A stretch of 64,000 nucleotides of DNA from Acidobacteriota bacterium (GCA_021730945.1 JAKFYH010000016.1:1-64000); one strand, 5' to 3'; numbered from the stretch's first letter, positions 52,026 through 62,612 are shown. Made by a program: numbers and translations. Notes: a model not told the origin generated them from the letters alone.

Positions 52026-53129
52026 ATGAAGATCGTGCGAATTCTCGCCTACCGGGTCGAACTGCCGCTCCATGAGACCACCTACAAATGGTCCGGAGGC
52101 AAGTCGGTCACGGTGTTTGATTCCACCGTTGTGCGGGTCGAGACCGATGCCGGCATCATCGGCCACGGCGAGGTCTGTCCGCTGGGCCCCTTCTATCTGC
52201 CGGCCTATGCCGATGGCGTACGAGCGGGGATTCGAGAGCTTGGGCCGCACCTGATCGGCGCCGACCCGCGGCAGCTCTCGAAACTTAACGGCTTGATGGA
52301 TGCCGCGCTCAAGGGCCATGCCTACGTCAAGAGCGGCATCGACATCGCGTGCTGGGACATTCTGGGCCAGGCCGCGGGCCTGCCGGTGTGCGAGCTGCTC
52401 GGCGGTCGTTACGGCGACGACTTCCATCTGTACCGCGCCATCTCGCAAGAGTCGCCCGACGAGATGGCCGGCCGCGTGTCGGGCTATCGGGCCGAGGGTT
52501 ACCGGCGCTTCCAGCTAAAGGTCGGCGGCGACCCCGACGTCGACATCGCGCGCATTCACGCCGTCGCCGCTGTGCTGCAACCAGGCGATCGACTGATCGC
52601 CGACGCCAACACCGGCTGGACCCAGCACGAGGCCATGCGGGTGGTGAAGGGCGTGCGCGATGTGGATGTCTACATCGAGCAGCCGTGCCTGACCTACGAG
52701 GAATGCCTGAGCGTGCGCCGGCACTGCGATCATCCCTTCGTCCTCGACGAAAACGTCGATGGGCTCGACATGCTGCTGCGCGCGAAGGCCGATCTCGCGA
52801 TGGACGTCGTCAACCTGAAGATCAGCAAGTTCGGCGGCCTCACCAAGACGCGGCAGGCCCGCGACCTGTGCGCGAGCATGGGCATTGCCATGACCATCGA
52901 AGACAGCTGGGGCGGCGACATCGTCACCGCCGCGATCGCGCATCTCGCCCACAGCACACCGACCCCGTTGCTCTTCACGAGCACCGACTTCAACAGCTAC
53001 GTCACGGTGTCGATCGCCGAGGGCGCACCGCAACGCACCAACGGACGACTCGCGGCATCGACCAAGCCGGGCCTCGGAATTGAGCCACGGATGAACGTAC
53101 TGGGCGACCCGGTCGTGGTGGTGGAATGA
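52026..53129 (+). CDS. Mandelate racemase/muconate lactonizing enzyme family protein
   Basis: [45 protein letters not shown]. Confidence 0.9.
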   Translation: MKIVRILAYRVELPLHETTYKWSGGKSVTVFDSTVVRVETDAGIIGHGEVCPLGPFYLPAYADGVRAGIRELGPHLIGADPRQLSKLNGLMDAALKGHAYVKSGIDIACWDILGQAAGLPVCELLGGRYGDDFHLYRAISQESPDEMAGRVSGYRAEGYRRFQLKVGGDPDVDIARIHAVAAVLQPGDRLIADANTGWTQHEAMRVVKGVRDVDVYIEQPCLTYEECLSVRRHCDHPFVLDENVDGLDMLLRAKADLAMDVVNLKISKFGGLTKTRQARDLCASMGIAMTIEDSWGGDIVTAAIAHLAHSTPTPLLFTSTDFNSYVTVSIAEGAPQRTNGRLAASTKPGLGIEPRMNVLGDPVVVVE

Positions 53130-54367
53130 AGTGTCTGAAGACCCTAATCTTTGTAATCAGCGCAATCTGCGGCTGTGAAGTCTCTTCATCTGCGGCCCAG
53201 GGCTGGCCGCAGTTCCGCGGCCCCGATGGCCAGGGCCACGCCTCCGGCATCGGCGTTCCCGCTGAATGGAGCGAGACGCAGAACGTCTCCTGGAAGACCG
53301 CGGTGCCCGGCCTGGGTTGGTCGTCGCCGGTGGTCGCCAACGGCAAGGTGTGGCTGACGACGGCGGTTGACGCCAGGAACATTTCGCTCAGGCTGCTGGG
53401 CTTTGATGCGGGCACAGGCAAGCAACTGGTCGACGTCGAGGTCTTCTCGGTCGCCGCCTCGCAGGTCGAAATCAATCCGAAGAACAGTTGGGCATCGCCG
53501 ACGCCGGTGGTGGAGGGCGATCGTATCTACGTGCACTTCGGCACCGACGGCACCGCGGCGGTGACGACCGATGGAAAGGTGTTGTGGAAGCAGCGCTTTG
53601 AGTACCAGTCGCAACACGGCGCCGGCGGCTCGCCGGTGGTGTACGGCGATCTGCTGATCTTCAGTTGCGATGGCAGCGATGCGGCGTTTGTCGTCGCTCT
53701 CGACAAGCATACGGGCAAGGTGAAGTGGAAGACCGACCGGCGGTTTCCCGCCGATCAGGCCTACACGACGCCCCTGGTCATCCGGGCAGGTGACCGCGAC
53801 CAGCTAATCAGCGTCGGCGCCTACCGCGCGGCGGCCTACGACCCGCTAAACGGAAAGGAGATCTGGCGCGTAAGTTACGCAGACGGGTTTTCGAACGTGC
53901 CGCGTCCCGTGTTCGCGCATGGGCTGGTCTACATCGCGACCGGGTTCCAGCAGCCGTCGTTGCTGGCGGTGCGCACGGATGGGACGGGCGACGTGACGAA
54001 GACGCACGTGGCGTGGAAACTGGGCCGGGGGGCGCCGTTGACGCCGTCGCCCTTGGCGGTGGGTGACGAGTTGTACGTGGTGACCGATGGTGGGATTGCG
54101 ACCTGTCTGGACGCGCGGACAGGCGCGACCGTCTGGCAACAGCGGTTGGGCGGCACCTATTCGGCGTCACCGGTTTTCGCGGGCGGGAGCATATACTTTC
54201 CCGCTGAGCAGGGCGTGACCACGGTGATCGCGCCCGGCAGGGTGTTTCGCCGGCTGGCGACCAATCGACTCGATGGCGCGCTGCTGGCGTCAATGGCCGT
54301 CGTGGACGGCTCGTTTTTTGTCAGGACTGATAGTTCCTTGTACCGGATCATGGAGACACTTCGATGA
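53126..54367 (+). CDS. PQQ-like beta-propeller repeat protein, exported
   Basis: [15 protein letters not shown], repeated [11 protein letters not shown] / [15 protein letters not shown] units. Confidence 0.9.
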   Translation: MKCLKTLIFVISAICGCEVSSSAAQGWPQFRGPDGQGHASGIGVPAEWSETQNVSWKTAVPGLGWSSPVVANGKVWLTTAVDARNISLRLLGFDAGTGKQLVDVEVFSVAASQVEINPKNSWASPTPVVEGDRIYVHFGTDGTAAVTTDGKVLWKQRFEYQSQHGAGGSPVVYGDLLIFSCDGSDAAFVVALDKHTGKVKWKTDRRFPADQAYTTPLVIRAGDRDQLISVGAYRAAAYDPLNGKEIWRVSYADGFSNVPRPVFAHGLVYIATGFQQPSLLAVRTDGTGDVTKTHVAWKLGRGAPLTPSPLAVGDELYVVTDGGIATCLDARTGATVWQQRLGGTYSASPVFAGGSIYFPAEQGVTTVIAPGRVFRRLATNRLDGALLASMAVVDGSFFVRTDSSLYRIMETLR

Positions 54368-55170
54368 CCATACGTCGCGCAATTTCCTCTCTCGCTGTGC
54401 TGGCGGTAACACTGATGGTGAGCACCCCGGCGTTCGCGCAGGCGACAGCCGGACAAAAGCCTTTCGAGCCCCAGGTCGGCCAGGCCGGCAAAGACGTCGT
54501 GTGGGTGCCGACGCCCCAGGGCGTGGTCGACCAGATGCTCGACATGGCCAAAGTGACGAAGAACGACTTCGTGATGGATCTCGGATCGGGCGACGGCCGC
54601 ACCGTGATCACGGCGGCCAAGCGCGGCGCCCGGGCGATGGGCATTGAGTACAACCCCGACATGGTGGAGCTGTCGAAGAAGAACGCCGAGGCGGCCGGTG
54701 TCTCCGCCCGCGCGACGTTCGTGAAGGCCGACTTGTTCGAGACCGATTTGTCGAAGGCCGATGTCATCACCATGTTCTTGTTGCCATCGATCAACATGAA
54801 GCTGCGGCCGCAGTTGCTCGACTTGAAGCCGGGCACCCGCATCGCCTCGAACACGTTCACGATGGAAGACTGGCAGGCCGATGAAACGGCGACGGTCACC
54901 GACGGCTGCTCGAGCAGCTGGTGCACGGCGCTGTTCTGGGTCGTCCCGGCCAAGGTTGAGGGCACCTGGACGACGCCCTCCGGCGATCTGAAACTGACTC
55001 AGACCTTCCAGATGATCTCGGGCACGCTCGGAGCGCAAGCCGTGCAGGGTCGCCTGCGCGGCGCGGAAATCTCGTTTACGGCGGGCACCACGAAGTACGC
55101 GGGTACGGTGAGCGGCAATACGATCAGGCTGACGTCGCCGTCGGCGATGACGGCGACCAAGAAGATGTAG
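54364..55170 (+). CDS. SAM-dependent methyltransferase with signal peptide
   Basis: [27 protein letters not shown] signal; FVMDLGSGDGRTVITAAKRGA motif I. Confidence 0.85.
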   Translation: MTIRRAISSLAVLAVTLMVSTPAFAQATAGQKPFEPQVGQAGKDVVWVPTPQGVVDQMLDMAKVTKNDFVMDLGSGDGRTVITAAKRGARAMGIEYNPDMVELSKKNAEAAGVSARATFVKADLFETDLSKADVITMFLLPSINMKLRPQLLDLKPGTRIASNTFTMEDWQADETATVTDGCSSSWCTALFWVVPAKVEGTWTTPSGDLKLTQTFQMISGTLGAQAVQGRLRGAEISFTAGTTKYAGTVSGNTIRLTSPSAMTATKKM

Positions 55171-55219
55171 TGCCTCAGAGGCCGGATACCCCTATATGAA
55201 GGGGTCCATAGGGATCGAG

Positions 55220-55259
55220 AACGGGCGGGCGGCCATCACGTGGCTGACCCGCCCGTTTT
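55220..55259. terminator. Rho-independent-like terminator
   Basis: AACGGGCGGG ... CCCGCCCGTT followed by TT; 10-bp GC-rich stem. Confidence 0.75.
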
Positions 55260-55417
55260 CGCGTTTTCCGGCCTAAATGTCTACAGATGTCACCAGAGGT
55301 CATCTCTCTTAGCCCCATCCATCCGGCTCGAAGATTGGGTGTATAGTCTGCGCAGATAAGGAGCTAGGTCGCCGAGCTAGCAAGTAGCTCTGGCCCTCGC
55401 ACTGCAGGAGTGTTGGA

Positions 55418-57904
55418 ATGAAAAGCGTCGGTTCCATCACCCTGGGCACAGCGTCGGTGTGCCTCGGGCTCGTAGTCGCACTCGCGGGTCAGCAACCTGC
55501 CCCAACGACGGCGCGCTCTGTACCTGCGCCTGCGGCCCAGCCTGCGGTCTCGCACGTCACGGCGAAGCCTGCTGCACCGCAAGCCACCGCGGCCTCTCAC
55601 GAAGAACAGAACGGGCTCGTCAAGCGGTACTGCGCCGGTTGCCACAGCGATCGCGGCAAGGCCGGCAACCTGTCGCTCGCCTCGTTCGACATGGCCAATG
55701 TGGGCCACGACTCGGACGTCGCTGAGCGAATGATCCGCAAGATGCGGGCGAGCATGATGCCGCCTCCCGGCATGCCACGGCCTGATGCGGCGAGCTACCA
55801 GAAGCTCATTACCTCGCTCGAGACCACGGTTGATACCTACGCCAAGGCCAATCCGAATCCCGGCGGCCGCACGTTCCAACGGCTGAACCGTCCCGAGTAC
55901 TCGCGTGCGGTCAAGGAGCTGCTCGATCTGGATGTTGACGCCGGCCGCTGGCTGCCGAACGACACCATGAGCGCAAACTTCGACAACATCGCCGACGAGC
56001 AGGCGCTGTCGCCGACGCTGCTGGAGTCGTACCTGAACGGCGCCGCCGACATCAGCCGCATGGCGGTGGGCGACAAGGACGCGCCGTCGATCGATTCCAC
56101 CTACACCAACCCCAGCTACATGTCGCAGCACCCATGGGATCACGTCGAAGGCGCGCCGTACGGCACGCGCGGCGGCATGGTGGTTGACCACGTGTTCCCG
56201 GCCGACGGGGAGTATGCGTTCGAGATGACCTTCAACGCCGGCGAGAACGCCCGCTTCGAGGACATCGACATCTCGATCGACGGCCAGCGCCTGGCGCTGG
56301 TCGAGTATGAGCTGATCAACATTGCCGGCGCCGACGGCCGCGGCCAGACGCCGCTGCGCACCGAACGGTTCCTGGTGCGGGCCGGCCAGCACAAAGTGGC
56401 GGCCGCGTTCGTTCGCAAGATTGACGGTCCCTACGAAGACCTGATCCGGCCGCATGACTGGTCCTATGCCGGCGGCGGATCCGGCGGCAGCGGCATCACC
56501 ACGCTCCCGCACATGCGCGACCTCGTGATCCGCGGGCCGATGAAGACCACCGGGATCTCGACCACCGCCAGCCGCCAGAAGATCTTCACCTGCCGGCCGA
56601 CCTCGACCGCCGACGAGGTGCCGTGCGCGCGGAAGATCGTGACGCACCTGGGCACGGCGGCGTATCGCCGGCCCGTGACGGCGGCCGAAGTGGATCGGCT
56701 GATGCCGTTCTACGAAAGCGCTGCGGCCAAGGGAGGATTTGAAATGGGCGTGCGCGGCGCGCTCGAAGCGATTCTCGCCAGTCCGCACTTCATTTTCCGG
56801 CTCGAACGCGCGCCCACCGATGCGCGCTCGGGCGGCACCTACCGTGTCGCCGACATCGACCTCGCCTCACGGCTGTCGTTTTTTATCTGGGGCCTGCCGC
56901 CCGACAAGGACCTGATCGAGGCGGCGGCCCGCCGTGAGCTGTCGACCGCCGCCGGCCTCGAGAAGCACACGCGCCGCATGCTCGCCGATCCGCGCGCCGA
57001 CGCGCTGGCCACCCGGTTCGCCGGACAGTGGCTGCGCCTGCAGGATGTGGAGAAGGTCCATCCCGATCCGAATTTCTATCCCAACTTCGACGAAAATCTC
57101 GCCGACGCCATGCGGACCGAAACCAAGCTGTTCTTCAACAGCCTGGTTCAGGAAGACCGCAGCGTGCTGGACCTGCTGACGGCCGACTATACCTACCTCA
57201 ACGAGCGGCTGGCCCGTCACTACGGCTACCGCGGGGTGGTTGGCAACCAGTTCCGCCGCTTCACCTATCCCGACGCTTCGCGCCGCGGCATCCTCGGCCA
57301 GGGCAGCATGCTCGTGCAGACCTCGCTGGCCAATCGCACCTCGCCGGTGCTGCGCGGCAAGTGGGTGATGGAAGTGCTGCTGGGCACGCCCCCGCCGCCG
57401 CCGCCCCCGAACGTGCCCGACCTTGAAGCCGCGGGCGCGGCCAAAGAAGGCCGGTTGCTGACCACCCGTGAGCGCATGGAAATTCACCGCGCGAACCCGA
57501 CCTGCAACTCGTGCCACCGCTTCATGGACCCGATCGGCCTGGCGCTCGACAACTTTGACGTGACCGCCAAATGGCGCGAACGCGAAAACGGCATGCCGCT
57601 CGACACCGCCGGCGACTTCTACGACGGCACCAAGGTCAGCTCGCTGGCCGAACTGACCGCGACGCTCACCAAGCGGCCGACGCCGCTGGTGCGCAACTTC
57701 ACCGAGAATCTGATGGCCTACGCGTTGGGCCGCCGTGTCGAGTACTTCGATCAACCGGCGGTGCGGGCGATTGCCCGGTCGGCCGAGGTGAACAATTTCA
57801 AGATTTCCAGCTTTGTCCTCGGCGTCGTGAAGAGCGACGCCTTCCGGATGAAGCGAGTGGAACCGGAAGCGACCACGACCGATACCAAGGTGGGCGGTCG
57901 CTGA
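55418..57904 (+). CDS. DUF1592/DUF1588/DUF1595-type protein with c-type heme motif
   Basis: YCAGCH; FQRLNRPEYSRAVKELLDLDVDAG; NPTCNSCHRFMDPIGLALDNFD. Confidence 0.92.
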   Translation: MKSVGSITLGTASVCLGLVVALAGQQPAPTTARSVPAPAAQPAVSHVTAKPAAPQATAASHEEQNGLVKRYCAGCHSDRGKAGNLSLASFDMANVGHDSDVAERMIRKMRASMMPPPGMPRPDAASYQKLITSLETTVDTYAKANPNPGGRTFQRLNRPEYSRAVKELLDLDVDAGRWLPNDTMSANFDNIADEQALSPTLLESYLNGAADISRMAVGDKDAPSIDSTYTNPSYMSQHPWDHVEGAPYGTRGGMVVDHVFPADGEYAFEMTFNAGENARFEDIDISIDGQRLALVEYELINIAGADGRGQTPLRTERFLVRAGQHKVAAAFVRKIDGPYEDLIRPHDWSYAGGGSGGSGITTLPHMRDLVIRGPMKTTGISTTASRQKIFTCRPTSTADEVPCARKIVTHLGTAAYRRPVTAAEVDRLMPFYESAAAKGGFEMGVRGALEAILASPHFIFRLERAPTDARSGGTYRVADIDLASRLSFFIWGLPPDKDLIEAAARRELSTAAGLEKHTRRMLADPRADALATRFAGQWLRLQDVEKVHPDPNFYPNFDENLADAMRTETKLFFNSLVQEDRSVLDLLTADYTYLNERLARHYGYRGVVGNQFRRFTYPDASRRGILGQGSMLVQTSLANRTSPVLRGKWVMEVLLGTPPPPPPPNVPDLEAAGAAKEGRLLTTRERMEIHRANPTCNSCHRFMDPIGLALDNFDVTAKWRERENGMPLDTAGDFYDGTKVSSLAELTATLTKRPTPLVRNFTENLMAYALGRRVEYFDQPAVRAIARSAEVNNFKISSFVLGVVKSDAFRMKRVEPEATTTDTKVGGR

Positions 57905-57910
57905 TTCGAC

Positions 57911-57950
57911 GATTTGGTGAGTTGGTGTTCTGGCGATTTGGTGATTCAGC
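57911..57950. repeat. GATTTGGTGA-type repeat upstream of the DUF1552 gene
   Basis: gatttggtgagttggtgttctggcgatttggtgattc. Confidence 0.75.
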
Positions 57951-57964
57951 CGTAGGGAGAAAAC

Positions 57965-59377
57965 ATGTCGTATCTCACTGGTAAGCACATGCCGCGCCGC
58001 ACGTTCATTCGGGGGGCCATGGGCGCCGCCGTCGCGCTGCCGTTCCTCGATGCCATGGTCGCCGCCAAGGGCATTGCCGCTGCGCCTACCGCGGCCGATC
58101 GCACCCGCTTGATCTGCATCGAAGAAGTTCACGGCCTTGCGGGCTGCAACAAATGGGGCGCCACCAAGCACCTGTTCGCGCCCGAGCAGGTCGGCGCCGA
58201 CTTCACGATGGTGGCCGACAGCGCGCTCAGTTCGCTTGAGCCGTACCGCGACTACCTGACGATTGTCAGCAACACCGACGTGCGGATGGCCGAAGCGTTC
58301 ACCGCCCCGGAAATCGGCGGCGACCACTTCCGCTCGAGCGCGGTGTTCCTGACCCAGGCACACCCCAAGCAGACCCAGGGCTCCGACATCTGGGCCGGCA
58401 CGTCGTTCGACCAGCTTTACGCGCAGCAGTTCGGCCAGGCCACGCCGCTGCCGTCGATGCAGTTCTGCATCGAGAATCTCGACCAGGCCGGCGGCTGCAC
58501 CTACAACTACTCGTGCGCCTACACCGACTCGATCAGCTGGGCCTCGCCCAACGAACCGCTGCCGATGATTCGCGATCCCCGGGTCGCCTTCGACATGCTG
58601 TTCGGCACCGGCGGCTCGCCCCAGGACCGCACCGCCCGCCGCCAGTCGCGCCGCAGCATTCTCGACTGGATCCAGGGTGAAGTGGCCAGCGTCCGCAAGG
58701 AACTGGGCACCGGCGACAAGAATCGCCTCGACCGCTACCTGAACAACGTGCGCGAAATCGAACGCCGCATCCAGGCGATTGAAGCCCGCAACACCAGCGG
58801 CGAGCACCGCGAACTGCCCGAGGCGCCGCCGGGCGTGCCGGACTCGTTCTCGGAGCACATGAAGCTGATGTTCGACCTGCAGGTGCTCGCGCTCGAGACC
58901 GACATGACGCGCATCATCTCGTTCAAGACCGGCCGCGACTCGCAGAACCGCGTGTTCCCCGAGAGTGGATCACTCCAGCCGTTCCACCCCGCGTCGCACC
59001 ACGGCGACCGCGAGGACCGGATTCTCGAATTCAACAAGATCTGCAAGTACCGCGTCAGCCAGGTGACCTACCTCCTCGACAAGCTCAAGGAGTCGATGGA
59101 CGGCGACAAGAACCTGCTCGAAAAGACGATGGTCGTGTGGGGTTCGCCGATGGCCGACCCCAACGTGCACAATCACCGCCGCTGCCCGCTGATCGTTCTT
59201 GGCCACGCCAACGGCGCGCTCAAGGGCAATCTCCACATCAAGGCCGCGGCCGACACGCCCATGGCCAACGCGTTCCTCACCATGGGCCACGCCCTTGGCA
59301 TGGACCTCAAGACGTTTGGCGATAGCACCGGTGAGCTGTCGCTCACGCAGGCGATGCCGACGACCGCAGCGGTCTGA
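57965..59377 (+). CDS. DUF1552 family protein
   Basis: MPRRTFIRGAMGAAVALPFLDAM; paired with the DUF1592 gene. Confidence 0.92.
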   Translation: MSYLTGKHMPRRTFIRGAMGAAVALPFLDAMVAAKGIAAAPTAADRTRLICIEEVHGLAGCNKWGATKHLFAPEQVGADFTMVADSALSSLEPYRDYLTIVSNTDVRMAEAFTAPEIGGDHFRSSAVFLTQAHPKQTQGSDIWAGTSFDQLYAQQFGQATPLPSMQFCIENLDQAGGCTYNYSCAYTDSISWASPNEPLPMIRDPRVAFDMLFGTGGSPQDRTARRQSRRSILDWIQGEVASVRKELGTGDKNRLDRYLNNVREIERRIQAIEARNTSGEHRELPEAPPGVPDSFSEHMKLMFDLQVLALETDMTRIISFKTGRDSQNRVFPESGSLQPFHPASHHGDREDRILEFNKICKYRVSQVTYLLDKLKESMDGDKNLLEKTMVVWGSPMADPNVHNHRRCPLIVLGHANGALKGNLHIKAAADTPMANAFLTMGHALGMDLKTFGDSTGELSLTQAMPTTAAV

Positions 59378-59396
59378 TCAGGGATCAGGGATCAGG
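59375..59396. repeat. Tandem heptamer (GATCAGG) x3 overlapping the DUF1552 stop
   Basis: Direct reading tgatcagggatcagggatcagg. Confidence 0.95.
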
Positions 59397-59411
59397 GAAA
59401 TCGTGCCAGGA

Positions 59412-59434
59412 GGGCGGCACTTGATGTGCCGCCC
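59412..59434. repeat. Perfect 9-bp hairpin GGGCGGCAC-TTGAT-GTGCCGCCC
   Basis: Direct reading, in the leader of the ankyrin gene. Confidence 0.9.
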
Positions 59435-59456
59435 ACGTTCGTTCAGGGAGATCCGA

Positions 59457-61298
59457 ATGAAGCGTTACGTTTCGCTCAATCTGTTTGTCATACTGGTGCT
59501 GACCGCCGCCCTCGGGGCGCAGCAGGTGGCCTCGCCGGTCGCCGATGCGGCCATGCGCGGCGACAAGGCTGCGGTGCGCGACCTGCTGAAGCAGGGTGCC
59601 GACGTCAACGGCGCGCAGGGTGACGGCATGAGCGCGTTGCACTGGGCCGCCGAACGCGGCGACACCGAGCTGGCCGACATGCTGATCTACGCCGGCGCCA
59701 ATATCGCCGCGGTCACGCGCATCGGGCAGTACACGCCCCTGCACCTGGCCGCCAAGTCGGGCAGTGCGCCGCTCACGACCGCGCTGCTCAAGGCCGGCGC
59801 CGACGTCAACGTCCGCTCGACCAACAGCGGCGTCACCGCGCTGCACCTCGCAGCCTCGTCAGGCAGCGCCGAGGTGATCAACGTCCTGGTGGATGCCAAA
59901 GCCGACATCAATGCCAAGGAATCAGAAGCCGGCCAAACGCCGCTGATTTTTGCGGCCGGGTTGAACCGCATTCCTGCCATCAAGGCGCTCCTGGCGCGCG
60001 GCGCCGACGCGGCGCTCACGACCAAGGTAATTGACATCCCCAAGTTCAACGCCCTCGACCGCGCAGCGGCGGATCGTCAGCGCAAGGTCATCGCGACGTT
60101 TGTCGGCAAGGATCAGGAAGGCAACGCCTCACCGAGCCAGGTGCAGTCCGCCATTCAGGCCGGCCGCGAAATCATGCGCTCGGGCAAGATTCCGCCGCCC
60201 GATCCGAACGAACCGCCCAACCCGCGCGCTAATTTCAACCCCGACGAGATCAACCCGCCGGTTGCCACCAAGGGTGGCATGACCGCCCTGCTGCACGCTG
60301 CGCGGCAGGGTTACGTCGAAGCCGCCGAGGCGCTGCTCGACGGCGGCGCCAACATCGACCAGCAGAACGCCGGCGACGGCACCACGCCGCTGCTGACCGC
60401 GATCATCAACGGCCAGTTCGACACCGCCATGATGCTGGTCAAACGCGGCGCCAACACCAACCTCTCGGCCAAGAACAACGGCGTGTCGCCGCTGTGGGCC
60501 GCCGCCAACACGCCGTGGCAGCCCCGGACCCGCTTTCCGCAGCCGCAGGAAATGGAACTGCAGAAGCACACCTACCTCGAGGTGATGCAGGCGCTGCTCG
60601 ACAAGGGCGCCGACGTCAATCATCGAATCGGTTCGCACCCGTGGTACCTCGTCTACACCGGCTGCGGCAACCGCAACTGCGGCCTCGCCGACACGTCGGG
60701 GTCGACCGCGTTCTGGCGCGCCGCCTACGGCGTCGACGTCATGGCCATGAAACTGCTGGTGGCCTACGGCGCCGACCCCAACATCCCGACCACCGCGCCG
60801 CGCCAGCAGATTCGCCGTGGCGGTGACGCTCCTGGCGCTCAGCCCCAGGGCGCGGGCGGCGCGATCATGCCGACCGCCGAGAAGGACATGGAGAAATACG
60901 ATGCGCCCGTGATCCCCTACGGTGGACCCGGTGCCTTCGCGATACACGCCGCGACCGGCGTCGAGTACGGCGAAGGTTTCGCCGGCAACGCGCACCGCCA
61001 TGCCCCCGAGTCGTGGATGAGCGCCGTCAAGTACCTCGTCGAGGAACTGGGCGCCGACGTTAATCTCCGCGACAACGACGGCTACACGCCGCTTCATCAC
61101 GCGGCGGCCCGTGGCGACAACGAGATGATCATGTACCTGGTCAGCAAGGGCGCCGACGTCAAAGCCGTAGCGCGCAGCGGCCAGACGACCGTCGACATGG
61201 CGAACGGGCCGGTGCAGCGCCTGTCGGCCATTCCGGAAACCATCGAGCTGCTGATGAAACTCGGCGCCAAGAACAACAACCGCTGCGTCACTTGCTGA
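59457..61298 (+). CDS. Ankyrin-repeat protein, exported
   Basis: Signal peptide and many ankyrin repeats (GADVN..., GMSALHWAAERGDTELADMLI). Confidence 0.95.
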   Translation: MKRYVSLNLFVILVLTAALGAQQVASPVADAAMRGDKAAVRDLLKQGADVNGAQGDGMSALHWAAERGDTELADMLIYAGANIAAVTRIGQYTPLHLAAKSGSAPLTTALLKAGADVNVRSTNSGVTALHLAASSGSAEVINVLVDAKADINAKESEAGQTPLIFAAGLNRIPAIKALLARGADAALTTKVIDIPKFNALDRAAADRQRKVIATFVGKDQEGNASPSQVQSAIQAGREIMRSGKIPPPDPNEPPNPRANFNPDEINPPVATKGGMTALLHAARQGYVEAAEALLDGGANIDQQNAGDGTTPLLTAIINGQFDTAMMLVKRGANTNLSAKNNGVSPLWAAANTPWQPRTRFPQPQEMELQKHTYLEVMQALLDKGADVNHRIGSHPWYLVYTGCGNRNCGLADTSGSTAFWRAAYGVDVMAMKLLVAYGADPNIPTTAPRQQIRRGGDAPGAQPQGAGGAIMPTAEKDMEKYDAPVIPYGGPGAFAIHAATGVEYGEGFAGNAHRHAPESWMSAVKYLVEELGADVNLRDNDGYTPLHHAAARGDNEMIMYLVSKGADVKAVARSGQTTVDMANGPVQRLSAIPETIELLMKLGAKNNNRCVTC

Positions 61299-61305
61299 AC
61301 CAGCC

Positions 61306-61333
61306 GGGAGTCGGACGTCGGGAGTCGGGAACC
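61306..61333. repeat. Heptamer array GGGAGTC/GGACGTC/GGGAGTC/GGGAACC
   Basis: Direct reading, exactly 4 x 7 bp. Confidence 0.85.
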
Positions 61334-61353
61334 GGAACACACAAGGAGCAGGC

Positions 61354-62520
61354 GTGGCCGAAATGAATCGTCGTGAAGTGATGAAGACCGGGCTCGCCGC
61401 GGCGGCTCTGGGCGCGGCCAGCCGTTTGGATTGGATCCTCCCGGCCCTGGCGCAAGGCGAGACGGTGGTTCCGTTCACCGAGTTTCCGCCGACGTTCAAT
61501 CCGGCTCCGGCCGTCGATCGCCGCCTGTTCGACACTCGCACGCTGAGCAGCGCCTTCACGCCGAAAGACCAGTTCTTTACCACGCAGCACTACGGCCATC
61601 CCGAGATCGATGCCGCCGCGTACCGGCTCAAAGTCGGCGGCCTGGTCACCACACCCAAGGTGTTCACCATCGACGAGCTTCGCAAGATGGGCAGCACCGA
61701 GTTAATCGCCGGCTTCGAGTGCTCGGGCAATCGCCGCCCGGTGCAGGGGCTGATCGGCAACGGCCGCTGGACCGGCGTGCCGCTCAAGACCGTGCTCGAC
61801 GCCGCCGGCCTCAAGGCCGACGCGCAGGAGATCGTGTTCTTCGGCGCCGATCGCGGCAAGGAGACCGTGGCATTCCGCGGCACCAACTTCGACGTCGAAC
61901 AGCAGTACGGCCGCAGCATGCCACGCGCCCGGGCGCTGGCCTCGGACCCGGCGCCGTTTCTGGCCTATGCGCTCAATGGCGAGCCCCTGACCAAGCACCA
62001 GGGCGCACCCCTCCGGCTGGTCGTGCCGGGTTGGTACGGCGCACCCAACGTCAAGTGGTTGTCTGAAATCGTCGTCCAGCAGGACCCATACCTGGGTAAG
62101 TTCCAGACCCATTGGTACCGCACGCTCAAGGGCGAGATGATCAACGGCGAGATGAAATGGGTCGAGACCGGCATCACCCACCTCCAGCTCAAGTCGTTTG
62201 TCGGCCGCGTCACCAAGACCGGCGACGACCACAAGTTGACCACCATCGTGCTGAACGACGGCACGCCGATCAAGTCAGTGGAAGTGAAAATCGACGACGG
62301 CCCGTGGCAGATGGCGACCGCCGATCCGTCCACCACCGCGAAGTACGGCTGGAAGCTCTACAACTACACCTGGAAGGGCGCGACCGCAGGCGAGCACACC
62401 GTGATCTCGCGCGTCACCGACGCAACCGGCAAGGTGCAGCCCACCGAAGCCGAGCTCGCGAACAAGAAGACGTTCCTCGAGGACAACTCGCAGCATCCCC
62501 GCAAGGTGATGATTAGCTAG
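61354..62520 (+). CDS. Sulfite oxidase family molybdopterin-dependent oxidoreductase
   Basis: Tat-like N-terminus; GFECSGNRRPV with Mo-ligand Cys; C-terminal dimerization-like domain. Confidence 0.9.
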   Translation: MAEMNRREVMKTGLAAAALGAASRLDWILPALAQGETVVPFTEFPPTFNPAPAVDRRLFDTRTLSSAFTPKDQFFTTQHYGHPEIDAAAYRLKVGGLVTTPKVFTIDELRKMGSTELIAGFECSGNRRPVQGLIGNGRWTGVPLKTVLDAAGLKADAQEIVFFGADRGKETVAFRGTNFDVEQQYGRSMPRARALASDPAPFLAYALNGEPLTKHQGAPLRLVVPGWYGAPNVKWLSEIVVQQDPYLGKFQTHWYRTLKGEMINGEMKWVETGITHLQLKSFVGRVTKTGDDHKLTTIVLNDGTPIKSVEVKIDDGPWQMATADPSTTAKYGWKLYNYTWKGATAGEHTVISRVTDATGKVQPTEAELANKKTFLEDNSQHPRKVMIS

Positions 62521-62529
62521 AGCCAGACG

Positions 62530-62551
62530 GGATCCGGGATCCGGGATCCGG
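62530..62551. repeat. Tandem heptamer (GGATCCG) x3
   Basis: Direct reading ggatccgggatccgggatccgg. Confidence 0.95.
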
Positions 62552-62612
62552 ACATCAAGGGATCGGCCGAAAGGCCGGTCCCTCTTTGTTTTTGGCGGCC
62601 TTGAGGCGTAGG

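Noticed and set aside
56867-58858. 663-aa minus-strand ORF spanning the DUF1592/DUF1552 genes
   Set aside because: Crosses two well-supported plus-strand genes; typical high-GC antisense ORF.
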